The notes under the pieces were generated by a model that worked only from the letters and a program-made list of their open reading frames with translations, did not search any database and had not been told where the DNA came from. From positions 1 through 34,385 of the forward strand of contig CAJQSZ010000023.1 in assembly GCA_905618805.1 (NCBI GenBank): a stretch of 34,385 nucleotides of DNA, written 5' to 3'. Numbering within the stretch: the first letter of the stretch is position 1; each line of letters starts with the position of its first letter. The stretch comes from an uncultured Candidatus Pelagibacter sp. (GTDB taxonomy: Bacteria > Pseudomonadota > Alphaproteobacteria > Pelagibacterales > Pelagibacteraceae). Shown piece by piece: positions 1 to 7,729 of the stretch. Position numbers and translations under genes: made by a program.

Positions 1-2
1 TA

Positions 3-89
3 GAATGGAATTATTTTGCGTTATTGCTTTTTTTTTATTTATTGTCTGCTCTCATGTGGAAAAAAATATATAAAAATCCTATTTTGTAA
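3..89 (+). CDS. Possible 3' end of a membrane-protein gene (partial at window edge)
   Basis: The first 89 bases hold a reading frame open from the window edge to TAA at 87-89. It encodes 28 residues: a hydrophobic aromatic stretch ([10 protein letters not shown]) followed by a basic tail (KKIYKNPIL). This is the usual look of the last membrane segment of a membrane protein. It would overlap the convergent mnmA stop by 11 bases. A second frame, 5-73, is also open and also hydrophobic, so the frame is not certain. I do not recognise a family from so short a piece. Confidence 0.28.
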   Translation, partial: EWNYFALLLFFYLLSALMWKKIYKNPIL

Positions 90-1194
90 TCCATCCACCA
101 CCAAGAACTTTATAACCATTGTCATCTTTAGAATAAAATACACATGCCTGTCCTGGAGCAATACCATACTCTTTTTCTAACAAATTAACATTTGCTGAAG
201 TTCTTTTTATATCAATTTTAGCTTTGATAAGTTTTCCAGTAGATCTTACTTTCACAAATAGCTCTTTTTCAAAATCATTTTTATCATTGGTTATAATATT
301 CAAATCTTTTAAATTGATTTGAGTTTTTACCAAATGTTCTTTGGCTCCAACTACAATTTCATTTTTATCAGCAACAATTTTTACTACATACAATGGTTTT
401 TCATCTGAAATACCAATTCCTTTTCTTTGTCCTATTGTGTAATTAATAATTCCATCATGCACACCTATAACTTTGCCTTTCATATCTTTTATATTTCCCT
501 TACTGATGGAGTTTGGTCTAAATTTTTCTATAACAGATACATAATCACCATTTGGCACAAAACAAATATCTTGGCTATCAGGTTTATCTGCAACATTAAG
601 ATCTAATTTTCTAGCAATCTCACGTGTCTCATCTTTAAGCAAATTTCCAAGAGGAAACCTTAAAAAATTAAGCTGGTCTTTTGTAGTATTAAATAAAAAA
701 TAACTTTGATCTCTATTTGAGTCTATGCCTCTATACATTTCAGTTTTATCTCCCTCTGTAATACTTTTGACATAATGGCCAGTAACTAAAGCATCTGCTT
801 TTAAATTTTTAGCTTCTTCAAATAAATCTGTAAATTTAACAGTTTGATTGCACTGAACACATGGTATGGGAGTTTCGCCATTTAAGTAACTATCAATAAA
901 ATTATCAATCACCCCTTCTTTAAACCTATCCTGATAATAAAGAATTTTATGTTCAATCTTTAATTTATCAGCAACACGTTTAGCATCCATAATATCTTGA
1001 CCAGCACAACATTGCTTAGATTGTGATGTCTCTTTAGTGTCATTATAAAGTTTTAAAGTAATTCCTATAACGTTGTAGCCTTCATTCTTCATCATCGCTG
1101 CAACTGTTGAAGAATCTACCCCACCAGACATGGCAACTACTATTAAAGTGTCTTTAGGTTCTTTTGCAATGCCAATAGAATTTAATTTATTCAT
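79..1194 (-). CDS. mnmA: tRNA-specific 2-thiouridylase MnmA
   Basis: MnmA puts the 2-thio group on U34 of the tRNAs for Lys, Glu and Gln, using ATP to adenylate the base and a persulfide sulfur delivered by a relay. The 371-residue protein has the PP-loop ATP-pyrophosphatase motif SGGVDSS at residues 23-29. It has two active-site cysteines of the family, C112 in PCVQCN and C211 in [18 protein letters not shown] segment and a C-terminal beta-barrel domain ending in GGGWI follow. Length is normal for the family. The ATG at 1194 gives the short leader common in alphaproteobacterial MnmA. It is transcribed away from the DUF3553-cysQ pair, with only 42 bases between the two starts. Identification is secure. 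Confidence 0.96.
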   Translation of the reverse strand: MNKLNSIGIAKEPKDTLIVVAMSGGVDSSTVAAMMKNEGYNVIGITLKLYNDTKETSQSKQCCAGQDIMDAKRVADKLKIEHKILYYQDRFKEGVIDNFIDSYLNGETPIPCVQCNQTVKFTDLFEEAKNLKADALVTGHYVKSITEGDKTEMYRGIDSNRDQSYFLFNTTKDQLNFLRFPLGNLLKDETREIARKLDLNVADKPDSQDICFVPNGDYVSVIEKFRPNSISKGNIKDMKGKVIGVHDGIINYTIGQRKGIGISDEKPLYVVKIVADKNEIVVGAKEHLVKTQINLKDLNIITNDKNDFEKELFVKVRSTGKLIKAKIDIKRTSANVNLLEKEYGIAPGQACVFYSKDDNGYKVLGGGWITK

Positions 1195-1236
1195 ATTTAA
1201 TGATATTTATGCATATATTTTGTATAAGCAAATTAA

Positions 1237-1407
1237 ATGATTTTAGACTACGAACCAGGTGACAAAGTCACTAATCCAGCTAATAAAGATTGGGGTATAG
1301 GACAAGTTCAGTCAATAATTAATGGAAAGGCTACGGTTAATTTTGAAAATGTTGGAAAAAAAGTGATTAATATAAATATAATAGAACTAGAAAGACTTAC
1401 TAAATGA
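1237..1407 (+). CDS. DUF3553 family small protein
   Basis: A 56-residue ORF running from ATG at 1237 to TGA at 1405-1407. The protein begins MILDYEPGDKVTNP and contains WGIGQVQSI and GKATVNFENVGKKVI. This matches the DUF3553 pattern: a small beta-rich protein with a PGD.V..P..WG.GQVQS core, found widely in alphaproteobacteria. The function is unknown; the fold resembles small SH3-like barrels such as CarD/UvrD-tail modules (family knowledge, not shown here). Its stop overlaps the start of cysQ as ATGA, so the two are probably translationally coupled. No clear Shine-Dalgarno precedes it, as is common in this window. Confidence 0.8.
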   Translation: MILDYEPGDKVTNPANKDWGIGQVQSIINGKATVNFENVGKKVININIIELERLTK

Positions 1408-2174
1408 ATATTCAAGAAGCTAAAAAAATAACCCTGTCATTGATAGATACTTTCAACGAAGCAAGTCAAGTTGCACTAGACCTTCGAAAAGCAGGATTAA
1501 AAAAAGAAATTAAATCTGATAACACACCAGTGACCAATGGTGATATCGAAGTTAATAGAATATTAACAAAAAAAATATCTGAAATCACACCAAATATTGT
1601 AATTGTGTCTGAAGAAAATGCTGCTCATAAAAATGACAAAAATTTAGAAAATTTTTGGTTAATAGATCCTATTGATGGAACAAGAGATTACATAAGTGAT
1701 AGAGATGAATTTACTTTAAATGCGGCTTTAATAATAAATAAAAAACCAGCCATAGGTATTATTACAGTACCTGCCAAAAAAAGGGTTTTCTATTCATTTG
1801 GATTGTCAAATAGTTATGAGTTAATTAAAGATCAAGCAATTAACTTAATTGAAAAAAAAAAAGATTACAAAGAATTAAAAGCTGTTAGCTACTCTGATGA
1901 ACTAAAAACAGAAATTACAGAAGTACATAAAAAATATAATATTACATCACATCAAAAAATGAAAAGTTCATTAAAATTTTGTGTTGTTGCTGCAGGAGAG
2001 TTTGATTTATATGCAGCAGAACCACGAGCCTGTGAGTGGGATATAGCAGCTGGACATGCAATACTAGAGCATGCTGGTGGAAAAATAACTGATTTTAATG
2101 GTGATGAAATTTTATATGGTAAACCAGAGTTTAAAAATACTAGTTTAATTATAAGAAGTAAGAATATAATTTAA
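1404..2174 (+). CDS. cysQ: 3'(2'),5'-bisphosphate nucleotidase CysQ (inositol monophosphatase family)
   Basis: Mg-dependent phosphatase predicted to hydrolyse 3'-phosphoadenosine 5'-phosphate (PAP) to AMP. In 256 residues it carries the metal-binding signature: EE at 70-71, DPIDGTRD at 88-95, and the second motif CEWDIAAGHAILEHAGG from residue 210. That layout, with FWLIDPIDGTRDYI and AAEPRACEWD, fits CysQ better than inositol monophosphatase proper. It starts inside the stop of the DUF3553 gene. In lineages without assimilatory sulfate reduction, PAP would come from acyl-carrier-protein phosphopantetheinylation or similar reactions, so recycling PAP is the likelier role. A second family member, HisN-like, lies at 32600-33409. 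Specificity within the superfamily is inferred. Confidence 0.85.
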   Translation: MNIQEAKKITLSLIDTFNEASQVALDLRKAGLKKEIKSDNTPVTNGDIEVNRILTKKISEITPNIVIVSEENAAHKNDKNLENFWLIDPIDGTRDYISDRDEFTLNAALIINKKPAIGIITVPAKKRVFYSFGLSNSYELIKDQAINLIEKKKDYKELKAVSYSDELKTEITEVHKKYNITSHQKMKSSLKFCVVAAGEFDLYAAEPRACEWDIAAGHAILEHAGGKITDFNGDEILYGKPEFKNTSLIIRSKNII

Positions 2175-2308
2175 TGGATGAACAATTAAGAATAGTTTTA
2201 ATAATAATTGTCTCTGTATCAATATTTGGTCTTTTAATTTTTGTGTTTGTTAAAAATTATATTAAAAATATTATTAATCACTTAGTAAAAAAAAAACAAA
2301 AAAATTAA
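2174..2308 (+). CDS. Small single-pass membrane protein, 44 aa
   Basis: The ATG at 2174 overlaps the cysQ stop (TAATG), suggesting coupled translation. The 44-residue product has a short acidic start (MDEQLR), one strongly hydrophobic segment at about residues 6-26 and a Lys-rich tail (VKKKQKN). That suggests an N-out, C-in orientation. It ends at TAA 2306-2308, overlapping the convergent recX stop by four bases. I recognise no family. Support for coding comes from the tight coupling, the exact fit between neighbouring genes, and the membrane-protein character. Confidence 0.5.
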   Translation: MDEQLRIVLIIIVSVSIFGLLIFVFVKNYIKNIINHLVKKKQKN

Positions 2309-2868
2309 AGTAATTTAATAATCTTTAAATACTCTGATTGGTCAATATCCATTATCCTTTTTGAAGTTCCAAAATCAAAGCCATTTCTGGCAAGAAGAGA
2401 GATATCTTTTTTATAAAATAAAGGTCTATTGTCTTCTGCTCTTGCAGGTCCTATCCTTTTTTTCTTACAGATTTTTATACCTGAGAAAAAATCTTGATCA
2501 GAGTTATCCTCTTTAATTTTTTCAAGCGACTCTTTGATATAAGTTTCATCTATACCCTTACCCATAAGATAATATCTAATCTTATTTATGGAGCTGCCTT
2601 TTTGAATTAAACTACGTGTCTTACTCTCAGAATAAAATTTATCACTAATAAATTTACTTTTTTCAAGATCGGGTAAAACAATGTCAATAAGGTCTGTAAT
2701 ATCTTGTTTTTTGACGTTAGGTATATTTGCTTTAAGGTATTTTTTTAATAGATAGGTTCTTAACTGTTGCTTTGAAGGTGCATATTTCTCAATGTAAGCA
2801 AAAGAAAAATTTCGCATTTCTTCCATGGTGACTTCTAGTGTTTTTTTTCTATTTCTCATTGGAATCAT
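2305..2868 (-). CDS. recX: Regulatory protein RecX
   Basis: RecX binds RecA filaments and limits recombinase activity. This 187-residue protein is built of the usual tandem three-helix repeats: a first repeat around residues 20-60 (SKQQLRTYLLKK), a second around 65-110 (KFISDKFYSES, GSSINKIRYYLMGKGI), and a third near the C-terminus (LLARNGFDFGTSKRIMD). The segment YYLMGKGIDETYI is typical of the family. Four in-frame Met codons at the N-terminus (residues 1, 4, 15, 18) leave the exact start open; I give the longest. recA is not in the window, so it is not co-transcribed with its target here. The next gene upstream is divergent, 28 bases away. Confidence 0.82.
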   Translation of the reverse strand: MIPMRNRKKTLEVTMEEMRNFSFAYIEKYAPSKQQLRTYLLKKYLKANIPNVKKQDITDLIDIVLPDLEKSKFISDKFYSESKTRSLIQKGSSINKIRYYLMGKGIDETYIKESLEKIKEDNSDQDFFSGIKICKKKRIGPARAEDNRPLFYKKDISLLARNGFDFGTSKRIMDIDQSEYLKIIKLL

Positions 2869-2896
2869 GTTATCTTCTAATATAATACACTATAAA

Positions 2897-3370
2897 ATGA
2901 TTGATCAAATTTATACATTCTTTACTGTAGAGATGGTTTACCTCTGGTTAAACATGGGTGTTTTACCTTTTTGGTTTGTTTTAGTAGTGTTTCCAAAGTC
3001 ACAGATATGTGGAGTATTTGTGGCTTCAATTTTCCCAATTTTTATTTTAAGTATAGCTTATGCTTATTTACTCTACGTTGCTCACATAGGTGGTTATGAT
3101 TTTTTACAAAATTTTAAGCTTTATTTAGGATTTGATGAAGTTTCTAATTTATTTAAAAATCAATCCTTTTTAATTTTATTTTGGATACATTTTTTGGCAA
3201 TGAATTTATTTTGTGGTAGCTGGATTGTTAATGACTCTCAAATGTTTGGTATGAATAAGTTTCTTGTATCAATTCCACTTATAGTTACTTATTTAATTGG
3301 TCCAGTTGGAATAGTTATTTACTGGATAATAAGAATATTTTACGCAAAAAGAATAAGGCTTTATGATTAA
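2897..3370 (+). CDS. ABA4-like / DUF4281 membrane protein
   Basis: The family is named after plant ABA4, which is needed for neoxanthin formation. The bacterial members are uncharacterised inner-membrane proteins. The 157-residue product has four hydrophobic segments, near residues 10-30, 38-62, 88-110 and 125-150. Family hallmarks are a tryptophan-histidine motif after the second segment (FKNQSFLILFWIHFLAMNLF), GSWIVNDS, and a final GPVGIVIYWIIR. I chose ATG 2897, giving MIDQIYTFF, over ATG 2825. The upstream start would run 44 bases into the divergent recX gene and add 24 residues absent from the family pattern. Its end overlaps the next gene by eight bases, implying an operon. Confidence 0.72.
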   Translation: MIDQIYTFFTVEMVYLWLNMGVLPFWFVLVVFPKSQICGVFVASIFPIFILSIAYAYLLYVAHIGGYDFLQNFKLYLGFDEVSNLFKNQSFLILFWIHFLAMNLFCGSWIVNDSQMFGMNKFLVSIPLIVTYLIGPVGIVIYWIIRIFYAKRIRLYD

Positions 3371-3947
3371 GTCAATAGACTTTTATTTTGATTTTATTAG
3401 TCCCTACTCTTACCTAGCTCATAAAAAAATAAAGATATTAAAAGAGAAAAAAAATATTAATTTTGATTATAAGCCAATTCTTGTTGGTGGCCTTCATAAT
3501 TTACAGGGAATAACTGCACCAGCTTTTATTGAGGCTAAACTAAAGCATATGATAAGTGATTGTAATTTAATTGCTAAAAAAAATAATTTTGCTTTTATGT
3601 GGAATTCTAAATTTCCTATTAACTCATTAAATATCATGCGTGGCTATCTTTTTATAAATGATAAATATAAAGATTTATATCTGGATGTAATGTTTGATGC
3701 TTATTGGAAAGATGATATAGACACTTCTAATGAAAAAATTTTAGAAACTCTTCTTAAAAAATACAAAATTAGTTTAAATGAGTTCTTTGATGGTATTAAA
3801 GATCCTAAGATTAAAGATAAATTAAAAGATATAACTCAAGAAGCTCATGATAAAGAAATATTTGGTACTCCCACATTTTTTATAAATGATAAAATATTTT
3901 GGGGACAAGATAGATTGGAATTTGCTTTAGACGAATATAATAGGTAG
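3363..3947 (+). CDS. 2-hydroxychromene-2-carboxylate isomerase-like DsbA-family protein
   Basis: Thioredoxin-fold protein of the kappa-class glutathione transferase/DsbA group (HCCA isomerase). The 194-residue sequence opens with FYFDFISPYSYLA, where the Ser of SPYSY replaces the catalytic Cys of DsbA and is the glutathione-contacting residue in characterised members. A helical insertion (residues 60-150) and the cis-Pro motif GTPTFFI (near 169-175) follow, then the closing FWGQDRLEF, also a family hallmark. In other bacteria relatives act in aromatic-compound degradation or glutathione chemistry. No aromatic pathway genes are nearby, so the substrate is unknown. It overlaps the ABA4-like gene by eight bases. 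Confidence 0.82.
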   Translation: MIKSIDFYFDFISPYSYLAHKKIKILKEKKNINFDYKPILVGGLHNLQGITAPAFIEAKLKHMISDCNLIAKKNNFAFMWNSKFPINSLNIMRGYLFINDKYKDLYLDVMFDAYWKDDIDTSNEKILETLLKKYKISLNEFFDGIKDPKIKDKLKDITQEAHDKEIFGTPTFFINDKIFWGQDRLEFALDEYNR

Positions 3948-3948
3948 A

Positions 3949-4332
3949 TTAAATTATTTTAAAATCACTTTCGCTTATAGCTGCAAAACCACCTTCAATG
4001 TGAGAAACTTTTTCAAAACCCATATTTTTTAAAGATTTTGCAGCAAGAGCAGATCTTAATCCACCAGCACAAAATAAAACCATTTCTTTATTCATGTCTA
4101 TTTTACCACTTTTAAAGTAAGGACCATCAGGGTCTAACCAAAATTCCAACATTCCTCGAGGTATATGGCTTGAGTCTTCAATTCTTCCTAGATTATCCAA
4201 TTCACCTTTTTCTCTAATATCAATTAAAGTGCACTTACCCTCATTAGATAACTTTAATGCTTCTTCTGCAGTAATAGTTTTAACTTCTTTTAACGCTTCA
4301 GAGACTAGAGTTTGTGATGATTTAATAGGCAT
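3949..4332 (-). CDS. Rhodanese-like domain protein
   Basis: Single-domain sulfurtransferase fold of 127 residues. It has the CH2A-like TLIDIREKGELDNLGRIEDSSHIPRG segment (written here only in part: TLIDIREKGEL at about 36-46) and an active-site loop FCAGGLRSALAAKSL in which the Cys is the predicted persulfide carrier. The loop CAGGLRS is six residues and suits sulfur rather than phosphate substrates. It ends one base after the isomerase stop on the opposite strand. The physiological acceptor is not evident; MnmA thiolation is one possible sink but there is no linkage evidence beyond being in the same window. Confidence 0.85.
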   Translation of the reverse strand: MPIKSSQTLVSEALKEVKTITAEEALKLSNEGKCTLIDIREKGELDNLGRIEDSSHIPRGMLEFWLDPDGPYFKSGKIDMNKEMVLFCAGGLRSALAAKSLKNMGFEKVSHIEGGFAAISESDFKII

Positions 4333-4365
4333 AATATTGTAATAAAATTAACTATAAACTGTTAT

Positions 4366-5355
4366 ATGAAAAAAAGCATCATAAAAAAATTATTCATTAG
4401 ACTTTCAAAAATTCTTGGATATGAAATAATTGATCAAAGTAATTTTAATTCACCCACACTTCAAAAAGAGTTAAATGAAGATCTTTCAATTATAAATGAA
4501 AAGTCAATTGTTTTGCCATTAGGTGAAGTAAAGATTACTAAAAAGGTTAACACTGTACTTATTATATTTAGAACTAATACGGATGTAGAGATATGGGATC
4601 AAAATAAAAAGAGGCTATTTGAAGAACCAAAAATTGAATACTCATTAAGAGCTTTAAAGTCGCTATTAAGATCAGTCAATTTTTCTAAAGCAAAATACCC
4701 AAACATTAAATTTAAGAACATAATTGTTGATGATAAATCTAAAAAAGAAAATTTAAATAAGATTAAAAAGCTAATAGATGAAAGTGGTTTGGATATAAGT
4801 ATTACTCCTTTAAACCATGCCAAATATAAAGATATAATCAAACAACAAAAAAATGATCAAACTTTTTCAAATTTAGCAAGTTTGCTTCAATCTTTTGAAT
4901 TAGGAAAAGAACATGGGGAAGATTTAATCTTCTTTGTTGAGGATGATTACTTACATTTTGAACCTATGATGGAAGAAATGATTGCATCATACGAGAGAAT
5001 AGCTTCACAAATTAAGAAGGATATCTTTATGTGTCCTGCTGATTATCCATATCTGTATATGAATAATGAAAAAACGAATATTCTAATTGGAAATAAAAGA
5101 CATTGGAGAACAATCAATCAAACTCTATGTACATTCATGACTACAAAGTCATTACTAGATAAGTATTGGAATAATTTTTATAATACCTGTTTAGATAGGA
5201 ATGATCCTTTTGAAAAACACCTAAATGAAATTTATACAAAAGAATTTTGTATCTCACCTTTAAAAAGCCTTTCTTTACATCTCACGAATGTAAATTCAAG
5301 CTATGGTCTATCTCCATTTATCAATTACAAAAAACTTTGGGATGAAAATAAATAA
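4366..5355 (+). CDS. Glycosyltransferase-like protein (GT-A-type, family uncertain)
   Basis: This 329-residue protein is not one I can place in a named family. It has features of a GT-A nucleotide-sugar fold: a hydrophobic strand VNTVLIIFRTNTD (61-73), a middle strand IIVDDKS (119-125), then FFVEDDYLHFEP (189-200). In the last, EDD sits where the metal-binding DxD of glycosyltransferases would be. A helix and an aromatic acceptor-like region follow (CPADYPYLY, RHWRTINQT, FMTTKSLL). There is no signal peptide. The N-terminal KKSIIKKLFIRLSKILGYEI is an amphipathic basic helix often seen on SAR11 surface-polysaccharide enzymes. It is divergent from the rhodanese gene by 33 bases. The glycosyltransferase call is inferred from motifs only. 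Confidence 0.5.
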   Translation: MKKSIIKKLFIRLSKILGYEIIDQSNFNSPTLQKELNEDLSIINEKSIVLPLGEVKITKKVNTVLIIFRTNTDVEIWDQNKKRLFEEPKIEYSLRALKSLLRSVNFSKAKYPNIKFKNIIVDDKSKKENLNKIKKLIDESGLDISITPLNHAKYKDIIKQQKNDQTFSNLASLLQSFELGKEHGEDLIFFVEDDYLHFEPMMEEMIASYERIASQIKKDIFMCPADYPYLYMNNEKTNILIGNKRHWRTINQTLCTFMTTKSLLDKYWNNFYNTCLDRNDPFEKHLNEIYTKEFCISPLKSLSLHLTNVNSSYGLSPFINYKKLWDENK

Positions 5356-5787
5356 ACTTTTTGGGATCATATTTGTAGGTTTGTTATTGAGCTGTGTAGT
5401 TTACGCTGATGAGGATAATAATGGTTGCAATAAAGACAATTATTCGAAAGAAATGGTTACAAATGCCAAATATTTAATTAGTAATTCTAAAATAAAATAT
5501 CTGATAACACTAATGAAACATTATACTTAAATATTTTTACATCTAGTGGTGAAGAAACTAGCACTCCGATATGTGCATCACATTTAAAATTAAAAGTATA
5601 TAGTTATGGATACGTAGAAAACTCGGTTGGTCAAAAGAGATTTTCCACTAGATTATCTTATAACAAGAGTGCAATAGCTTGGCACACTGGCTCTACATAT
5701 GAAGACCGACATAGAGACTCTACAACACGACAGTTTGATTAATGGATTAAAGAATTTATTGTTGATTGGTCTGAGGCTCAAAATTAA
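5342..5787 (+). pseudogene. Decayed exported-protein gene (frameshift plus premature stop)
   Basis: An ATG at 5342 opens a 62-residue frame with a clear signal peptide (KINKLFGIIFVGLLLSC; LLSC could be a lipobox) ending at TAA 5528-5530. Coding character then continues in another frame from about 5491 (SDNTNETLYLNIFTSS, then VYSYGYVENSVGQKR) to TAA 5740-5742. Adding one A to the AAAA run at 5489-5492 joins the two frames smoothly. Past that TAA the same frame runs on for 14 codons (WIKEFIVDWSEAQN) to a second TAA at 5785-5787. A terminator-like hairpin lies immediately downstream. Read together this is a gene of about 148 codons with two lesions, or one lesion plus a sequence error. I recognise no family. 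The start overlaps the preceding gene by 14 bases. Confidence 0.6.
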
Positions 5788-5812
5788 AAGGCCCCAATTA
5801 AGGGTCTTGTTT
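5788..5812 (-). terminator. Rho-independent terminator of amt
   Basis: A seven-pair hairpin pairs 5788-5794 (AAGGCCC) with 5802-5808 (GGGTCTT), including one G-U pair, around a seven-base loop. On the minus strand it is followed by TTTTAATTTT, so it suits the amt transcript ending at 5844. It could also end the plus-strand decayed gene. Confidence 0.55.
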
Positions 5813-5843
5813 ATTCACTTATAGAGAAAGTTAAGTTATTTTA

Positions 5844-7145
5844 TTAGTCTCTAATTGCATAAGCTCTTACACCTATTTCTGCAACATCGGTTCCAAGTTT
5901 TTCAGCTTCTTTACTGATACGTAAGCCAACAGTTGCTTTCAAAGTTTTGAAGATAATGAATGAAAGTACAAAACTAAATGAGCAAACTGCTAACACACCT
6001 GTAAACTGTGTTCCAAAAGATGTATCTGGATTAGTAATAGGAGCTATTAATGTTCCAAATATTCCTGAGAACATATGAACTGGGATAGCACCAACAACAT
6101 CATCAAGTCCTCTTCTTTCTAAAAATTTTGTACCAAAGTACATTATTAAAGATCCAATTGAACCAATAGCTATTGCTAATCCTGGTGTGGGATTTAAAGG
6201 CTCAGCTGTAATTGCAACTAAACCAGCTAATGCGCCGTTCAACATCATGACCACATCTGTTTTACTATCTAACAATCTTGTAACTACGGCACCTGTTACA
6301 ACTCCACCAGCACCAGCAAGATGGGTGTTCATCGCAATTTTACTTATAGCTGTCACATCATCAAATGTTCCCATTTGAAGTTGGCTAAAGCCATTAAATC
6401 CAAACCATCCAAACCATAATAAAAATGTTCCAAGTGTAACTAGGGGAATACTTGAGGCTGCAAAAGGTACTAATGATTTGGTTTCTCCTTTTTTTCCAAA
6501 CCTTCCTTCTCTTGCACCTAAAACTATTACACCTGCTAAAGCTGCAGAACCACCACATGCATGCACTAGAGTTGATCCAGCAAAATCAGAAAATCCTAAT
6601 GTTGCTAGCCAACCACCACCCCACTGCCAACCCATTGAAATTGGGTAAATAAATCCACCCATCAATGCTGCAAAAATAAAAAAAGGCCATATTTTAATTC
6701 TTTCGGCAACTGCTCCTGAAACTATAGATACTGTTGCACAAACAAACATTGCCTGGAAAAACCAATCAGAACTATCTGAATAACCTTTTTCAATACTTGA
6801 ATTAGCACTCCAGATTTCAAAGGAACCTATAAAACCACCTTCTGGTATTCCATAGGCTAAATTATAACCAAATAAAAAAAATACGATTGAACAGATAGCA
6901 AATTTTCCTACATTTTTTGCTGCAATGGTGGATACACTTTTCGTAGTAACCAAACCACATTCAAGCATACAAAAACCTGCCGCCATTAATGCCACTAAAA
7001 CTGAACCTATATAAAATGCTAAAGTATTAAAGATATACTGGCCTTCTGCTGACATCGTTGTTTCAGCATTACTAGTATTACACATGTTTAGTAAAAATAT
7101 AAAACTAATAATTGGTGCTGCTATAATTTTAATTTTTTTTGTCAT
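5844..7145 (-). CDS. amt: Ammonium transporter (Amt/MEP/Rh family)
   Basis: Inner-membrane ammonium channel of 433 residues. It has an N-terminal signal sequence (FIFLLNMCNTSNA, cleavage near residue 27) followed by eleven predicted membrane spans. Family signatures seen are GFCMLECGLV, SGAVAERI, GWQWGGGWL, DFAGSTLVHACGG (with the first pore His) and VHMFSGIFGT (with the second pore His region). There is no GlnK/PII gene beside it, unlike many amt loci. CTGGAG six bases before the ATG is a good ribosome binding site. Ammonium uptake here complements the ammonium-releasing alanine dehydrogenase nearby only in a general way; no shared operon is implied. Confidence 0.95.
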   Translation of the reverse strand: MTKKIKIIAAPIISFIFLLNMCNTSNAETTMSAEGQYIFNTLAFYIGSVLVALMAAGFCMLECGLVTTKSVSTIAAKNVGKFAICSIVFFLFGYNLAYGIPEGGFIGSFEIWSANSSIEKGYSDSSDWFFQAMFVCATVSIVSGAVAERIKIWPFFIFAALMGGFIYPISMGWQWGGGWLATLGFSDFAGSTLVHACGGSAALAGVIVLGAREGRFGKKGETKSLVPFAASSIPLVTLGTFLLWFGWFGFNGFSQLQMGTFDDVTAISKIAMNTHLAGAGGVVTGAVVTRLLDSKTDVVMMLNGALAGLVAITAEPLNPTPGLAIAIGSIGSLIMYFGTKFLERRGLDDVVGAIPVHMFSGIFGTLIAPITNPDTSFGTQFTGVLAVCSFSFVLSFIIFKTLKATVGLRISKEAEKLGTDVAEIGVRAYAIRD

Positions 7146-7169
7146 TAAGATCTCCAGATTAAGTAATTA

Positions 7170-7198
7170 CTTATATTCCGGTCTTAGTTTTATTCTAA
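7170..7198 (-). promoter_or_regulatory. Candidate sigma70-type promoter of amt
   Basis: On the minus strand, TTAGAA (7193-7198) and TATAAG (7170-7175) are separated by 17 bases and lie 25 bases before the amt ATG. The match is moderate, and A+T-rich DNA produces such pairs by chance. I see no obvious NtrC dyad. Confidence 0.3.
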
Positions 7199-7239
7199 TG
7201 CTGATGTGTTAAAAGGGGTATGCTATATTTGCATATACT

Positions 7240-7272
7240 AACAGCCTTACTATATTTCTATAAAAGGCTGTT
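7240..7272 (-). terminator. Hairpin downstream of the HU gene
   Basis: A perfect nine-base inverted repeat, AACAGCCTT (7240-7248) and AAGGCTGTT (7264-7272), flanks a 15-base loop, 18 bases past the HU stop. No long U tract follows on either strand, so termination may be weak, or the hairpin may protect the mRNA end. Confidence 0.5.
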
Positions 7273-7290
7273 AATTAATTTGAGACTTGA

Positions 7291-7566
7291 TTATTTGTTA
7301 AACATTTCTTTAAGCGACTTAGCTGGCAAGAACTTAACTTTTTGCGAAGCACCGATTTGGATCTGCTCTCCTGTTCTTGGGTTTCTTCCAACTCTAGCTT
7401 TTCTTTTTGCTACTTTATAAGTACCAAATCCAGCAATTTTCACTGTATCGTCACCTTTTAAAGCGTCCAGAATAGTGTTTGTAATTGTGTCAAAAGTACG
7501 CTCTGCATCAGCTTTACTTAAGTTTAAAGAACCTGAAAGTTGTGCAATTAATTGTTTTTTGTTCAT
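7291..7566 (-). CDS. hup: HU-family DNA-binding protein
   Basis: A 91-residue nucleoid protein that bends DNA as a dimer. The N-terminal helices (MNKKQLIAQLSGSLNLSKAD) are followed by VKIAGFGTYKVAKRKARVGRN. RNPRTGEQI, the beta-arm tip with the DNA-intercalating Pro, comes next, then the closing KFLPAKSLKEMF. Length and every motif are standard HU. Being neither IHF-alpha nor IHF-beta in its arm sequence, HU is the best call. CTGGAG seven bases upstream of the ATG is a clear ribosome binding site, among the better ones in this window, which fits a highly expressed protein. The gene stands alone between amt and rseP. Confidence 0.95.
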   Translation of the reverse strand: MNKKQLIAQLSGSLNLSKADAERTFDTITNTILDALKGDDTVKIAGFGTYKVAKRKARVGRNPRTGEQIQIGASQKVKFLPAKSLKEMFNK

Positions 7567-7596
7567 TTTTTAGCTCCAGTTTTGTGGGTTTTTTTC

Positions 7597-7626
7597 TCAT
7601 AATTGACATAAAAGCCTATAAATCAA
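7597..7626 (-). promoter_or_regulatory. Candidate promoter of the HU gene
   Basis: Minus-strand TTGATT (7621-7626) and TTATGA (7597-7602) with an 18-base spacer, about 30 bases ahead of the HU start. It is plausible from position and sequence only. Confidence 0.33.
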
Positions 7627-7729
7627 GCTTTTTATTAGTGCCTGCTAAAATAAAATACCCAATATATAGTCATTTAGTTTAAAAGTGTTGTTTTTAAAGG
7701 TCTATTTAGCTTAGAAATAAATCAAGTAG

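Noticed and set aside
4599-4841. 80-codon frame opposite the GT-like gene
   Set aside because: Hydrophobic Leu/Ser/Phe-rich shadow of Lys/Asp-rich coding on the plus strand.
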